A stretch of DNA of 64,000 nucleotides from Thiothrix caldifontis (GCF_900107695.1 NZ_FNQP01000011.1:62001-126000); one strand, 5' to 3'; numbered from the stretch's first letter, positions 1 through 10,223 are shown. Made by a program: numbers and translations. Notes: generated by a model not told the origin, from the letters alone.

Positions 1-545
1 CCGACGTATTCAACGTGCTGCTGCAAGTGCTGGACGATGGGCGTTTGACCGACGGGCAGGGGCGCACCGTGGATTTCCGCAATACCGTCATCATCATGAC
101 CTCGAATCTCGGTTCGCACCTCATCCAAGAGATGGCGGGTGAAGCCAACTACGAGCGCATGAAAGCAGCGGTGATGGAAGTCGTCGGTACGCATTTCCGC
201 CCTGAATTCATCAACCGCATTGACGAAACAGTGGTCTTCCATCCGCTGGATCAGTCAGAGATTCGCCAGATTGCCGATATTCAGCTCAACAACTTGCGTA
301 AGCGGTTGGCAGCGCGGGATTTGGGGATTCAGATTACCGATGCAGCATTGGATTTGTTGGCGGAAGCAGGATTTGACCCTGTGTACGGCGCACGTCCGTT
401 GAAGCGGGCGATTCAGCAACAGGTCGAGAATCCGTTGGCACAGCAGATTCTTGGCGGCAAGTTTATGCCGGGGGATACGATTGCGGTGGGGGTGGAAGAT
501 GGGCGGCTGACGTTTACAGCGTTGGTTGAAGCGCAGGAAGTGTAA
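1..545 (+). CDS. clpB: ClpB disaggregase, C-terminal part (truncated by window edge)
   Basis: This is the last 180 or so residues of the ATP-dependent protein disaggregase ClpB, which works with DnaK to dissolve aggregates in the cytoplasm. The reading frame is open from base 3 and begins inside the second AAA+ domain ([19 protein letters not shown]). The sensor-1 segment IIMTSNLGS, the arginine-finger region [10 protein letters not shown] and the sensor-2 motif YGARPLKR are all visible, followed by the small D2 subdomain and the natural stop. ClpB is preferred over ClpA or ClpC because of this ClpB-like D2 end and the absence of an IGF/L ClpP-binding loop in the visible part, though that loop region is only partly covered. 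A strong terminator follows. Confidence 0.93.
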   Translation, partial: DVFNVLLQVLDDGRLTDGQGRTVDFRNTVIIMTSNLGSHLIQEMAGEANYERMKAAVMEVVGTHFRPEFINRIDETVVFHPLDQSEIRQIADIQLNNLRKRLAARDLGIQITDAALDLLAEAGFDPVYGARPLKRAIQQQVENPLAQQILGGKFMPGDTIAVGVEDGRLTFTALVEAQEV

Positions 546-566
546 CTCTCTTTTGTGCTGAACGGG

Positions 567-592
567 AAACGCCGTCTTTTGGGACGGCGTTT
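567..592 (+). terminator. Intrinsic terminator of clpB
   Basis: A perfect 10-bp stem (AAACGCCGTC / GACGGCGTTT) with a 6-base loop begins 22 bases after the clpB stop. The tail is only mildly T-rich, so it may serve both the + strand clpB transcript and the converging minus-strand gene that ends at 600. Confidence 0.75.
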
Positions 593-599
593 CTGCTTA

Positions 600-1187
600 T
601 CAAGGTTGTGAGCTACAGCTTGCAGGTTCATCGGTATACTGCCAAGACTTTCGTATAATCAATGGTAACCTTCTGCATACAGGTACAATTGATGTGATCA
701 TTGCTTGTCCTACGGATTTTTGTGGGTCTAGTGCGTGTTGAAAATCGTGAAGATCTAAGTTCACAAGTTGACGAGATGAATCTGACTTCTTGACCTTTTC
801 AATCCTATCACATTGAAACCAAATAGTTTCCTCACCATGATCACAAGGTGATGAGTCGTGGGTGTCAGTAGTTGCAAAGGGGTTATTATTTCCATGTTTA
901 AATGCAATTACTCGGAGGCGGTACTCCACCCGCTTTGCTAACGGTAAGTATTTGTTATCACACCATCCATCTCTGATGCCTTCGTCGGTTTTTCTCTGTG
1001 AGTAATAAATATAAAGCCAGAAAGGTTGTTGGTCATTATGGTTATTCTCGTTATCAATCAACGCATGAGGAGTGAATTTGCAGAATGAAAATGCAAAAAA
1101 TGGCTTCCCGCTAGTTTGCCATGCTTCAATTACTTTGATTTGAAACCAATCGTTGCAGGGGTGGGCGGGGTAAAGATATTCGCGCAT
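600..1187 (-). CDS. Unrecognised 195-aa protein in accessory region
   Basis: I do not recognise a family. The predicted protein is soluble, rich in aromatic residues and His/Asn/Asp, with no signal peptide or membrane segment. Two things support it as a real gene: an AAGGA ribosome binding site at 1194-1198, seven bases before the ATG at 1187, and the long open frame ending just before the clpB terminator. It is clearly more AT-rich than the flanking clpB and methyltransferase genes, which suggests acquisition from elsewhere. It sits next to a restriction-modification type methyltransferase, so a defence or mobile-DNA role is possible but is only inferred from position. Confidence 0.5.
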   Translation of the reverse strand: MREYLYPAHPCNDWFQIKVIEAWQTSGKPFFAFSFCKFTPHALIDNENNHNDQQPFWLYIYYSQRKTDEGIRDGWCDNKYLPLAKRVEYRLRVIAFKHGNNNPFATTDTHDSSPCDHGEETIWFQCDRIEKVKKSDSSRQLVNLDLHDFQHALDPQKSVGQAMITSIVPVCRRLPLIIRKSWQYTDEPASCSSQP

Positions 1188-1237
1188 GGGTATTCCTTGA
1201 GCAGATTACAGGTGTTGCCATTATGCTGTGAAAATAA

Positions 1238-1510
1238 TCTATTTGTACAGTTTATGATAAGAAAAATTATGCTGGCATTTGTGTTACTGAGCCAATGCTT
1301 GATGTCTGGCAACTGGGGACTCACCATCCGCGCCATTGTGATACACGCTATGCCATTTTTCAGGCAAAAACCGATGGCGAAACGGTTACGCTGACACATC
1401 TCTACGTGGTTAGTGGACGAGATTTTTTTACCCGCTTCCGTCAGTTTTCCGGCAAGGTGCAAAACCAGAAAATCCAGATTCCGTTACCGCGTGATTTTTT
1501 CGGGGACTAA
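1238..1510 (+). pseudogene. C-terminal remnant, possibly of a type II restriction enzyme
   Basis: An open frame of about 90 codons with no ribosome binding site ends at 1510 and converges on, and overlaps by 27 bases, the end of the methyltransferase. The translated end (THLYVVSGRDFFTRF...NQKIQIPLPRDFFGD) has the composition of a real globular protein C-terminus, while the sequence just upstream has stops in all frames and is AT-rich. Tail-to-tail overlap of methyltransferase and endonuclease genes is common in type II systems, so the simplest reading is a decayed restriction endonuclease. I cannot name the family, and a short intact gene starting at 1295 is the alternative. Confidence 0.35.
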
Positions 1511-3241
1511 ACCAAATACCTCCCACACTTTAGCATCCAGTTCCACCATCAGCTTCTCGGCCTTGGAAGATGGCAAGGTGGCGTAAATGTCTTTGGCAAG
1601 TTGGATGAGCATTTTGGACTCTGCCTTATCTGGATTCGGCAGCGGGAATTTCTCGACATATTGAGTGATGAAGCGTCTACGTCCCGCATACAATTTATTA
1701 TTGAAACGGTGGTCATAGAATGACTCGATAAATGTCGAATTAGCGACTGCCAAAGCAAGCCAGAGCAAATCCGCATCCGCCGGATTTTTGCATTGAAGCC
1801 AGTAGCATTCGCCACTAACAATGCCGCCGTCCGTATCCAGCCAGAAAGTGGGTTTTTCGGCAATATCGGGAAATACCAGTTTGGGAGCAGACCATGCCGC
1901 GGGGTCTTGAGGAACCCATATTTCATACCATTGCCGTCCCGCTTCGATGACATAGGTACGGGCACTCAAAACGGCTTTATTTGCTTCAAGGTATTGTTGG
2001 GCTTTTGGGTATTTTTTAATATCCACCGCTTGGCGTTTACCTTGCCTGATTTCGTGTGGGTAAAGGATTTGTTTGATGTGGTTAGCTTTAACAGGTTTGA
2101 CCGATTTGAAGGGTTGACCCCAATGACGGGTGATTAGTGGGCATAGTAACTCCGGTACGCCGCTAGGCAGTTGCGCCCAATCATGGCGGATGAATACCTT
2201 GTCAGCCGTGGTTTTGACCCCAACCCGAATTTTGCCAATATCCCCAAACGTTCCCCAAGTATGGGACGTTACGGTATCCAACCATGCGTCGGTTGACTGC
2301 GATGCAACACGCCAAACCCCTTCCGGGCTGTCGCCATTATCGAGAGTGCCGTGTTTGATGTGAAAACAGCCGCCATTAGGCAGGGATACGATGCTGTTAT
2401 TAGGGTTTGCGAGTGCTGACAATGCGTCTTCAGCATAGGTTGATGCAGGTTCTGTTGTCGCATAAATGGATGAAAAAGGGATGCTTTTATTATCAGATGC
2501 CGACTGTTGCATGGTATTAACCACCAATACCGCTGGCAGAACGGCGGCATCGAACAGTTTCGTATCACCCAAATCCCAAACATGTGTAATATCGAAACAA
2601 GACAGCAATGCTTGTCGGACAGACTGCCCAGATTTGGTCGTCATGAAGCGGTTGGAGGTGATAATTCCCGCTGTTCCTTGGGGGGCAAGTACCCTGGAAA
2701 TGCCTAATAGAAAGGGGTAGTAAAGATCAACACGCCCCGTTAGACCAAACTGGTTTGCTAACAGTTGCGCCTGATCTGCGCCGATGATTTGTGTACGTAC
2801 GTAAGGGGGATTGGCAATGATTAGATCAAAAGGTTGCAGCGGCATTTTTGTCGAAAATAGGTCTTGTTGCCGTCCCCAGTCAGTAACCAATGCCAAGAAA
2901 TCACGTTTTTCCAGATTTAATTTAATATCAGGGTATTTGTGTTCCAGCCGCTGGCGGGTTTGGTGCAAGGCTGGCTGATGGGTGTCGAATGCAAATACTT
3001 CCACCCGTTGGCGCGTGGTTTCTGGCAATGTGTCTAACATGGCTTCTAGCAAGATGCCGTTGCCAACAGCGGGGTCAAGCAAGCGGATTTTGCCTTGATG
3101 AGAGGGAAGGTTAGCCGCTTGCAGTATCTGGGTTGCAACAAAATGGGCGAGCGTGGAGGGTGTGTAGGTCGCCCCTTCCGCTTTTTCAGCAGTAACGCTT
3201 GTATAGCGTGGAGCAGAAGCGGGTGTTTTAAAACTAAGCAT
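1484..3241 (-). CDS. N6-adenine DNA methyltransferase (Eco57I/TaqI-like, gamma class)
   Basis: The 585-residue protein would transfer a methyl group from S-adenosylmethionine to adenine in a specific DNA site. Motif I (DPAVGNG, residues 56-62) precedes the catalytic NPPY (144-147), the order of gamma-class N6-adenine enzymes. The C-terminal half, after about residue 300, resembles TaqI/Eco57I-type target-recognition domains (including LYAGRRRFITQYVEKFPLP). The start at 3241 has only a weak ribosome binding site. The stop overlaps the convergent remnant at 1238-1510. With no intact partner endonuclease beside it, it may now act as an orphan methyltransferase. Confidence 0.85.
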   Translation of the reverse strand: MLSFKTPASAPRYTSVTAEKAEGATYTPSTLAHFVATQILQAANLPSHQGKIRLLDPAVGNGILLEAMLDTLPETTRQRVEVFAFDTHQPALHQTRQRLEHKYPDIKLNLEKRDFLALVTDWGRQQDLFSTKMPLQPFDLIIANPPYVRTQIIGADQAQLLANQFGLTGRVDLYYPFLLGISRVLAPQGTAGIITSNRFMTTKSGQSVRQALLSCFDITHVWDLGDTKLFDAAVLPAVLVVNTMQQSASDNKSIPFSSIYATTEPASTYAEDALSALANPNNSIVSLPNGGCFHIKHGTLDNGDSPEGVWRVASQSTDAWLDTVTSHTWGTFGDIGKIRVGVKTTADKVFIRHDWAQLPSGVPELLCPLITRHWGQPFKSVKPVKANHIKQILYPHEIRQGKRQAVDIKKYPKAQQYLEANKAVLSARTYVIEAGRQWYEIWVPQDPAAWSAPKLVFPDIAEKPTFWLDTDGGIVSGECYWLQCKNPADADLLWLALAVANSTFIESFYDHRFNNKLYAGRRRFITQYVEKFPLPNPDKAESKMLIQLAKDIYATLPSSKAEKLMVELDAKVWEVFGLVPEKITR

Positions 3242-3363
3242 TACAATTCTACCGAAAAATTAAGGAGTCACTCGAGAGGCATTACAGTCTAATCTACTCT
3301 ATGAGGCTACCAATAGCTGGATATATGTATTGTTCCTTGGATTAGATGGTAGAGGATGGTTTC

Positions 3364-4287
3364 TCACCCACTCTCAAAATAATCTGTATCCACTTTCTTC
3401 ACCTCGTAATACTCGACCACCGATACACCCACATTGTATTCCACCATCAACGCCGCGAGCTTCTCGCCATCAATCAGGATAATGCGTGAGTCAATCGAGC
3501 GGGCATATTCCTTAGCCTCACGGGAAAAGTTGGAGGTGGTCATGAAAATCCCTTTCTTCGCCCGCTGCCCCTGCAACGCACCAGCAAATTTCTGGATTTC
3601 CGGGCGACCCACCGTCGCTTCCCAACGTTTTGCCTGTATATACAGCACATCCACGCCCAAACGGTCTTCGTTGATAATGCCATCAATGCCACCGTCACCG
3701 CTTTTGCCAATGGCGCGACCCGCATCCTGACGGTTGCCGCCGTAGCCCATCTTGATTAGCAAATCGACCACCAGTTTTTCAAAGAAGGTCGGCGAGGCTT
3801 CTTTAACCGTTTCCAACACTTCTTGTTCAAGATTGCGGCATAACAAACGGTGTGCAGAGGCGAGGATGTCTTCGGGGGTATCGTCGAAAATGATGTCCGA
3901 ATCCATGTCCAGCGTTTGTTCGCTCTCGGTTTTAGTGGGGTGACGGCGATTTTTAAATGCTTGGAATTCGGGGAATGCTGCCAGTGTGGCAATACGGATA
4001 CTGTGCGGATTAGCATCAAGTAATTGCCGTCCACGTTGGGTAATCACAAAACAGCCACGGCGTGGTGAGTACAACGCCCCCGCTTGTTTGAGGTAGGAAC
4101 GCGCCCACCCCACGCGATTGCCGAACACCGACTGCGTACCACTGGGCAAAATAGCGGTGCGTTCGGCTTCGCTCAGTTTGAATTGTTCGGCAAGAGTGAG
4201 CGTCGCATCGCGCAATTTGTGTTCTTGCCCATTGGCAGCCAGTTGCAACAAAGGGCGCATCAAGGTTTGATAATCGGGTATCGGCAT
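3364..4287 (-). CDS. mrr: Mrr-family restriction endonuclease
   Basis: Mrr proteins are type IV restriction enzymes that cut DNA carrying foreign methylation. The N-terminal winged-helix Mrr_N region (MPIPDYQTLMRPLLQL onward) is followed from about residue 160 by the nuclease domain. That domain has GKSGDGGIDG and the QAKRW signature, the Mrr variant of PD-(D/E)XK. I place the start at 4287 (MPIPDY..., 307 aa) because the frame continues to 4341 only through an inverted repeat that forms the terminator of the upstream gene. No clear ribosome binding site precedes it. Being next to an adenine methyltransferase is notable, because Mrr enzymes can attack DNA methylated at N6-adenine. Confidence 0.85.
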   Translation of the reverse strand: MPIPDYQTLMRPLLQLAANGQEHKLRDATLTLAEQFKLSEAERTAILPSGTQSVFGNRVGWARSYLKQAGALYSPRRGCFVITQRGRQLLDANPHSIRIATLAAFPEFQAFKNRRHPTKTESEQTLDMDSDIIFDDTPEDILASAHRLLCRNLEQEVLETVKEASPTFFEKLVVDLLIKMGYGGNRQDAGRAIGKSGDGGIDGIINEDRLGVDVLYIQAKRWEATVGRPEIQKFAGALQGQRAKKGIFMTTSNFSREAKEYARSIDSRIILIDGEKLAALMVEYNVGVSVVEYYEVKKVDTDYFESG

Positions 4288-4303
4288 GGGTGGCACCAAC
4301 AAA

Positions 4304-4329
4304 AACGCCGCTCTGAAATAAGCGGCGTT
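4304..4329 (-). terminator. Terminator of the GlsB/YeaQ gene
   Basis: Read on the minus strand, a 9-bp stem (AACGCCGCT / AGCGGCGTT) with an 8-base loop is followed directly by a T run. It lies 29 bases after the stop of the small membrane protein gene and upstream of the Mrr start, so the longer Mrr frame through it is unlikely to be translated. Confidence 0.8.
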
Positions 4330-4357
4330 CGAGTATGACAAAACGTGTCGGGAAAGG

Positions 4358-4621
4358 CTATGCGCGTTTCACTAAACCAATCACAAACAACAGGATAACC
4401 GCACCAATTACTGCCCAAATCAAGGTTCCCAACAATGGGCCAACACCCAGATTAACGGATAACATGCCGCCAATGAATGTGCCGATAACCGAGCCAACTA
4501 TCCCGACAATGATGTTACCGATTAAGCCAAAACCTGCACCTTTCATAATGATGCCAGCTAACCAGCCTGCGACCGCGCCAATACCCAACATAATCAGAAT
4601 TTGAGTAATTTCCGCACCCAT
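4358..4621 (-). CDS. GlsB/YeaQ/YmgE family stress-response membrane protein
   Basis: This 87-residue protein has three glycine-rich hydrophobic segments, typical of the transglycosylase-associated / GlsB-YeaQ-YmgE family (IGAVAGWLAGIIMKG, GNIIVGIVGSVIGTFIGG, LLGTLIWAVIGAVILL). The family is found in the inner membrane and is associated with general stress responses; its biochemical role is unknown. A strong AGGAG ribosome binding site lies seven bases before the ATG. Upstream, a TATACT -10-like element (4677-4682, minus strand) and an adjoining 20-bp perfect palindrome suggest repression at the promoter. An intrinsic terminator follows, so this is a one-gene transcript. Confidence 0.88.
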   Translation of the reverse strand: MGAEITQILIMLGIGAVAGWLAGIIMKGAGFGLIGNIIVGIVGSVIGTFIGGMLSVNLGVGPLLGTLIWAVIGAVILLFVIGLVKRA

Positions 4622-4655
4622 AAGTAGACTCCTTTTTAAACCGTGGTAAATTTAT

Positions 4656-4675
4656 TTTTTGGCAATTGCCAAAAA
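4656..4675. promoter_or_regulatory. 20-bp perfect palindrome, candidate operator
   Basis: The sequence TTTTTGGCAATTGCCAAAAA is a perfect inverted repeat 35 to 54 bases upstream of the GlsB/YeaQ start. On the minus strand a TATACT hexamer (4677-4682) directly precedes it, so the palindrome would span the transcription start. That placement suits a repressor site. The binding protein is unknown. Confidence 0.5.
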
Positions 4676-4830
4676 CAGTATAGGCACTAATTTAAAAATG
4701 GGTTATCTAATTGTATTTATTAGGACTATTAACGGTAGTGTTCACAGGATGAATGATAAGTTTACAGCGTGTGATGAGGTCATTAAGATGCCGCGTGCAT
4801 TCATTTGCCGGTAAAGAAAGAGGTGTTGGC

Positions 4831-5769
4831 ATGAGGCGTTTTGGATTGATGTTATGGCTGGCGGTGCAGGCAATGTTGGTGTCTGTCAGCGTGGATGCGG
4901 CTCCCGTCTTGGATGTACAAAATAGTTTGGTACTTCCCCCGCACACGGTGAACGGGGTCAAAATCAGTGAACTGTCTGGGTTGGCTTGGGATCAGGATGA
5001 GCAATTGCTCTATGCCATTTCTGACAAAGGCGCGGTTTTTCATTTTCGTCTTGATTTGCAAGGTAATCGCCTACAAGCAGCTAATGCGGTGTATGCAGCA
5101 AACCTTGTGGATAAGGAGGGTGAGCGTATCAAAAAAGGTCGCGGCGATTCCGAAGGCTTAACCCTGATGAATGCCAATAATGGCAAACGCGGTGATTCGC
5201 AATTGGTGATTGCGTTTGAGGGTGTACCACGCCTGATTCGGTTTACCCCGCAAGGCCGAGCCATCAATAACATCACCTTACCGGCGGTTCTGGACGATAG
5301 GCGTAACTATCGACACGGCAATCACGCGCTGGAGTCTGTTACGTTTCATCCGCGCTATGGCTTTATCACTGCCCCCGAAATGCCGCTTAGAGGTGAACCG
5401 CGCAATTTACATACGCTGTATTCTACCAAGGGGCAACAATGGTCATTTACGGCGTATCCTGCCAAAAACAGTGCGATCAGTGGGCTAGAAGTCTTGCCTG
5501 ATGGTAATTTATTGGTAATGGAACGGGCATGGTCAGGATTTTTGAACCCCTTGGTCGTTAGTTTACGTTATCTGGACTTCAAGCAGTGCGCTAAAGATCC
5601 GGTATGTACACTGCAAGACTTGAAGGTTTTTTCCAACCATCTGCTGGTTGATAATTACGAAGGGCTAACCCATATTCAGGGCAATCAATATCTGATGGTC
5701 GGTGATGACGGCAATGAAGATTTTCTGCCGACGACGCTGACCTTGTTTACCCTTGATCTGGGGAAATAA
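4831..5769 (+). CDS. Exported esterase-like protein of the phytase-like family
   Basis: The product is a 312-residue secreted protein of the esterase-like activity of phytase family, predicted to be a beta-propeller. The N-terminus has a signal peptide (LMLWLAVQAMLVSVSVDA with cleavage near AA-PV). Family-typical segments are ELSGLAWDQDEQLLYAISDKG, GDSEGLTL, ALESVTFHP and ISGLEVLPDGNLLVMER. I chose 4831 rather than the upstream ATG at 4753 because the signal peptide and an AGAGG ribosome binding site fit only this start. Four bases separate it from the following DegS-like protease gene, so the two are probably one operon. The substrate is not known; some relatives hydrolyse phosphate esters. 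Confidence 0.8.
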   Translation: MRRFGLMLWLAVQAMLVSVSVDAAPVLDVQNSLVLPPHTVNGVKISELSGLAWDQDEQLLYAISDKGAVFHFRLDLQGNRLQAANAVYAANLVDKEGERIKKGRGDSEGLTLMNANNGKRGDSQLVIAFEGVPRLIRFTPQGRAINNITLPAVLDDRRNYRHGNHALESVTFHPRYGFITAPEMPLRGEPRNLHTLYSTKGQQWSFTAYPAKNSAISGLEVLPDGNLLVMERAWSGFLNPLVVSLRYLDFKQCAKDPVCTLQDLKVFSNHLLVDNYEGLTHIQGNQYLMVGDDGNEDFLPTTLTLFTLDLGK

Positions 5770-5773
5770 GTAA

Positions 5774-6892
5774 ATGAACAAAAGTCGTTCGCTGATGGTG
5801 TTTCTGTGGCTGTTGTTGGCAGTACTGTTGTTATGGGTGGCACAACCGGTGTGGATTCCCTGGTTGCAGGAGCCTTCGGGAGTAGTTCCCCGCCCGGTAA
5901 TGGCACGTGGTGATTTGGCTGAAAATGAGCAAGCTACGATTGAGATTTTCGAGCGTAACAGCCCTTCGGTGGTTTATATCACGACAGTGGAGCGTGTGCT
6001 GAATGTGTGGAGTCGCAATGTGCGTGAAATTCCCCAAGGTACAGGAACCGGGTTTGTATGGGATAACACCGGACATATTGTAACCAATTACCATGTGGTG
6101 GAAGGTCATGATTCAGCCAAAATCCGCTTTGCTGATCAGCGGGTGTTTGAAGCGGCTGTGGTGGGGGTTAGCCCAGAGCATGATTTAGCCGTGTTGCGTT
6201 TGCAGGATATGGCAGATGCGCCACCACCGGTGCAAATTGGCAGTAGCAGTGACTTGCGGGTCGGGCAACACGTATTGGCGATTGGCAACCCATTTGGTCT
6301 CGACCATACCCTGACTGCTGGAATTATTTCAGCGTTACGTCGTTCTATTGATGGCGAGGAAGGGGGCAGTATGGATGGCTTGATTCAAACCGATGCTGCC
6401 ATTAATCCCGGCAATTCGGGGGGGCCGTTGCTGGATAGTGCTGGGCGCTTGATTGGGGTGAATGTGGCGATTTATAGTCCATCCGGTGCGTCGGCTGGGA
6501 TCGGTTTTGCGATTCCGGTGGATGTGGTGAATCGTGTGGTTCCCCGCTTGGTGAAAGAGGGGCGTTATACCCGACCCGTCTTGGGCGTGGCGTTGGATGA
6601 CAGCATCAGTGAACGGATTAATGCTAAGTTGAATACAACTGGCGTTTTGGTGTTACAGGTGCAACCGAATACACCAGCGGCACAGGCGGGTATTCGAGGT
6701 ACGCAATTGACTGTGCAAGATGAGCTAATTTTGGGGGATATTATTCAAGCTATTGATGGTAAAGCCATCGGTAATATCAATGAATTAAATAGCCTGCTGG
6801 ATAACTATTCCCACAACAGCAAAGTACGGATTAGCTTACTGCGCCAAGGGCAGCAGCTTGAGGTGGATGTGGTGTTGTCATTGTTTCGTTAA
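5774..6892 (+). CDS. DegS/HtrA-type periplasmic serine protease
   Basis: This 372-residue protein has one N-terminal membrane anchor (residues 8-30), a trypsin-like domain with the catalytic triad His107 (TNYHVVEG), Asp137 (EHDLAVL) and Ser215 (NPGNSGGPLL), and a single C-terminal PDZ domain (about 270-370). One PDZ plus a membrane anchor is the DegS layout, the inner-membrane protease that senses misfolded outer-membrane proteins and starts RseA cleavage. No rse genes are in the window, so the exact regulatory role is inferred. It is co-directional with, and four bases from, the phytase-like esterase gene. Confidence 0.9.
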   Translation: MNKSRSLMVFLWLLLAVLLLWVAQPVWIPWLQEPSGVVPRPVMARGDLAENEQATIEIFERNSPSVVYITTVERVLNVWSRNVREIPQGTGTGFVWDNTGHIVTNYHVVEGHDSAKIRFADQRVFEAAVVGVSPEHDLAVLRLQDMADAPPPVQIGSSSDLRVGQHVLAIGNPFGLDHTLTAGIISALRRSIDGEEGGSMDGLIQTDAAINPGNSGGPLLDSAGRLIGVNVAIYSPSGASAGIGFAIPVDVVNRVVPRLVKEGRYTRPVLGVALDDSISERINAKLNTTGVLVLQVQPNTPAAQAGIRGTQLTVQDELILGDIIQAIDGKAIGNINELNSLLDNYSHNSKVRISLLRQGQQLEVDVVLSLFR

Positions 6893-6904
6893 TGTTGGGG
6901 GGGC

Positions 6905-6929
6905 AAAGGCTGCGTAGAGCGCAGCCTTT
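6905..6929. terminator. Hairpin between convergent degS-like gene and thiC
   Basis: A perfect 10-bp stem (AAAGGCTGCG / CGCAGCCTTT) with a 5-base loop lies between two converging genes. It lacks a clear T run on either strand, so bidirectional termination is likely but not certain. Confidence 0.6.
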
Positions 6930-6945
6930 GACATTTCAGGTAATA

Positions 6946-8932
<1,987 letters not shown>

Positions 8933-9093
8933 ATCAGGCTGCACTGTAACAGATTCGTGGCTAATCAGGTATAACCCGACAAATTGTCGCAGGAATAACA
9001 CACTTGATCGGTACTTTGCGTTTTCTAAATTTGTATTTTAGCAAAGTCTTATATTATGCTGCGACTTTTAGAGTGTTATGTAGGAGCTTATGC

Positions 9094-9381
9094 ATGAACG
9101 ATTTAGTAGCACGCACTTATTGTGCAGTGCCATCGGAAGTGCTCAAGGCGCTATTGTTTACGGGGATCGCAGGGGTTATTTTCCTGAGCATCGCGCGGCT
9201 GATGGGAGTGGAAATACCGTCTGCTTTGATTGTTGGACTGATTGGTTTTTTCTTTGTGGGGGCTATTTTAGCATCACATGGCTTGTCTATTTTACGTAAA
9301 CCAGGACTCGTCTTGTTAGTGGGAACCGTGTCTATTGTCGCTGCTGTCCAGTTACAAGATGCTATATTGAATATTATCTGA
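9094..9381 (+). CDS. Small membrane protein of unknown function
   Basis: The 95-residue product has three hydrophobic segments (VLKALLFTGIAGVIFL, IPSALIVGLIGFFFVGAILA and PGLVLLVGTVSIVAAV) and no recognised domain. The start at 9094 is supported by an AGGAG ribosome binding site eight bases upstream; the frame continues back to 9004 without one. It lies between the divergent thiC leader and a convergent universal stress protein gene, with no operon partner. I cannot assign a function. Confidence 0.65.
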   Translation: MNDLVARTYCAVPSEVLKALLFTGIAGVIFLSIARLMGVEIPSALIVGLIGFFFVGAILASHGLSILRKPGLVLLVGTVSIVAAVQLQDAILNII

Positions 9382-9393
9382 GCACGCCTTATG

Positions 9394-9421
9394 CCTCGGC
9401 AATCCATTATTGTTGCCGAGG
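9394..9421. terminator. Hairpin between convergent genes
   Basis: A 9-bp stem (CCTCGGCAA / TTGCCGAGG) with a 10-base loop lies between the convergent membrane-protein and stress-protein genes. There is no T run, so it is a possible bidirectional terminator only. Confidence 0.45.
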
Positions 9422-9431
9422 AACAGATGGG

Positions 9432-9884
9432 CTATGCCACATGATCACGCATGACCAATACATCACACTGTGTTGCTTTGACAACGGCATTAGCGGTTGA
9501 ACCTAGAAACCCTAAAAATCCTTTCTTACCACTGTGAGCAATAACAATTAAGTCAATGTTTTTGTGTTGGGCAAACTCAAGAATGGTATCAGTCGCAAAG
9601 CCTTCTTTGATGGCTGGCTCAACACTCAACGGCAAGTTCAGTTGCTGAATGAGTGATTGCATTTGTTTTTCAGCATTTTCCCGTTGTTGATTGCGTAGTT
9701 CTTCATTCAACATCAGGCTGGTAGACTCACCAAAAGGTTCTATACCTAGCGGCACATCTTCGAGAACATGCAGCAGTGTCAATCGAGCATCGTACATTTC
9801 AGCTAACTCCCGTGCGCGTTGAACCACGTTGATACTGGAGTTTGAAAAATCAATGGGAGCAAGTAGGTGTTGATAGCGGTACAT
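9432..9884 (-). CDS. Universal stress protein, UspA family
   Basis: The 150-residue cytoplasmic protein has the single Usp fold: the N-terminal strand HLLAPIDFS, the segment LTLLHVLED, and the C-terminal block IDLIVIAHSGKKGFLGFLGSTANAVV ending in CDVLVMRD. The glycine loop that binds ATP in some members is shortened here (G-2X-G-5X-GS), so it may be of the non-nucleotide-binding UspA type. A good AGGAG ribosome binding site precedes the ATG. These proteins raise survival under growth arrest and oxidative stress. Confidence 0.92.
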   Translation of the reverse strand: MYRYQHLLAPIDFSNSSINVVQRARELAEMYDARLTLLHVLEDVPLGIEPFGESTSLMLNEELRNQQRENAEKQMQSLIQQLNLPLSVEPAIKEGFATDTILEFAQHKNIDLIVIAHSGKKGFLGFLGSTANAVVKATQCDVLVMRDHVA

Positions 9885-10001
9885 ACTGAAACTCTCCTTT
9901 TTTGCTTCTATGCCTATTTATGATTTTAGTCTAGTTGAGAGCATATAGTGAGAGTTTGAGCTATACCTGTATTCTCTGATTTAGGTGTTGAAGGAGTATC
10001 T

Positions 10002-10199
10002 GTGTCCAAGTGGTTCGTGAATTGTGTGACTGATCTTCTCATCGCCTTTATTTTGGCAACGTTGTTGCTGTTTTATACTGCGGTGACTCACCCTGAGTTT
10101 TTCCCGCAACGTTTTTTCCACTATTGGGCGGTTGCGAAGCCTGAGTCGGTATCTACGGTTCCTGCACAGATTTCTGTGGTCACACAGGTGCAACCTTAA
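10002..10199 (+). CDS. Short single-pass membrane protein, unknown
   Basis: This 65-residue product starts at GTG, supported by a strong AAGGAG site seven bases upstream. It has one hydrophobic helix (DLLIAFILATLLLFYTAV) and a Pro/Val/Gln-rich tail. No family is recognised. It directly precedes rnpB and could share its promoter region, but nothing links the two in function. Confidence 0.5.
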   Translation: MSKWFVNCVTDLLIAFILATLLLFYTAVTHPEFFPQRFFHYWAVAKPESVSTVPAQISVVTQVQP

Positions 10200-10223
10200 T
10201 GCTTATCTGTTATGTTGCGCCCC

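Noticed and set aside
4288-4341. Longer Mrr protein starting at 4341
   Set aside because: The extra codons are the inverted repeat of the upstream gene's terminator.
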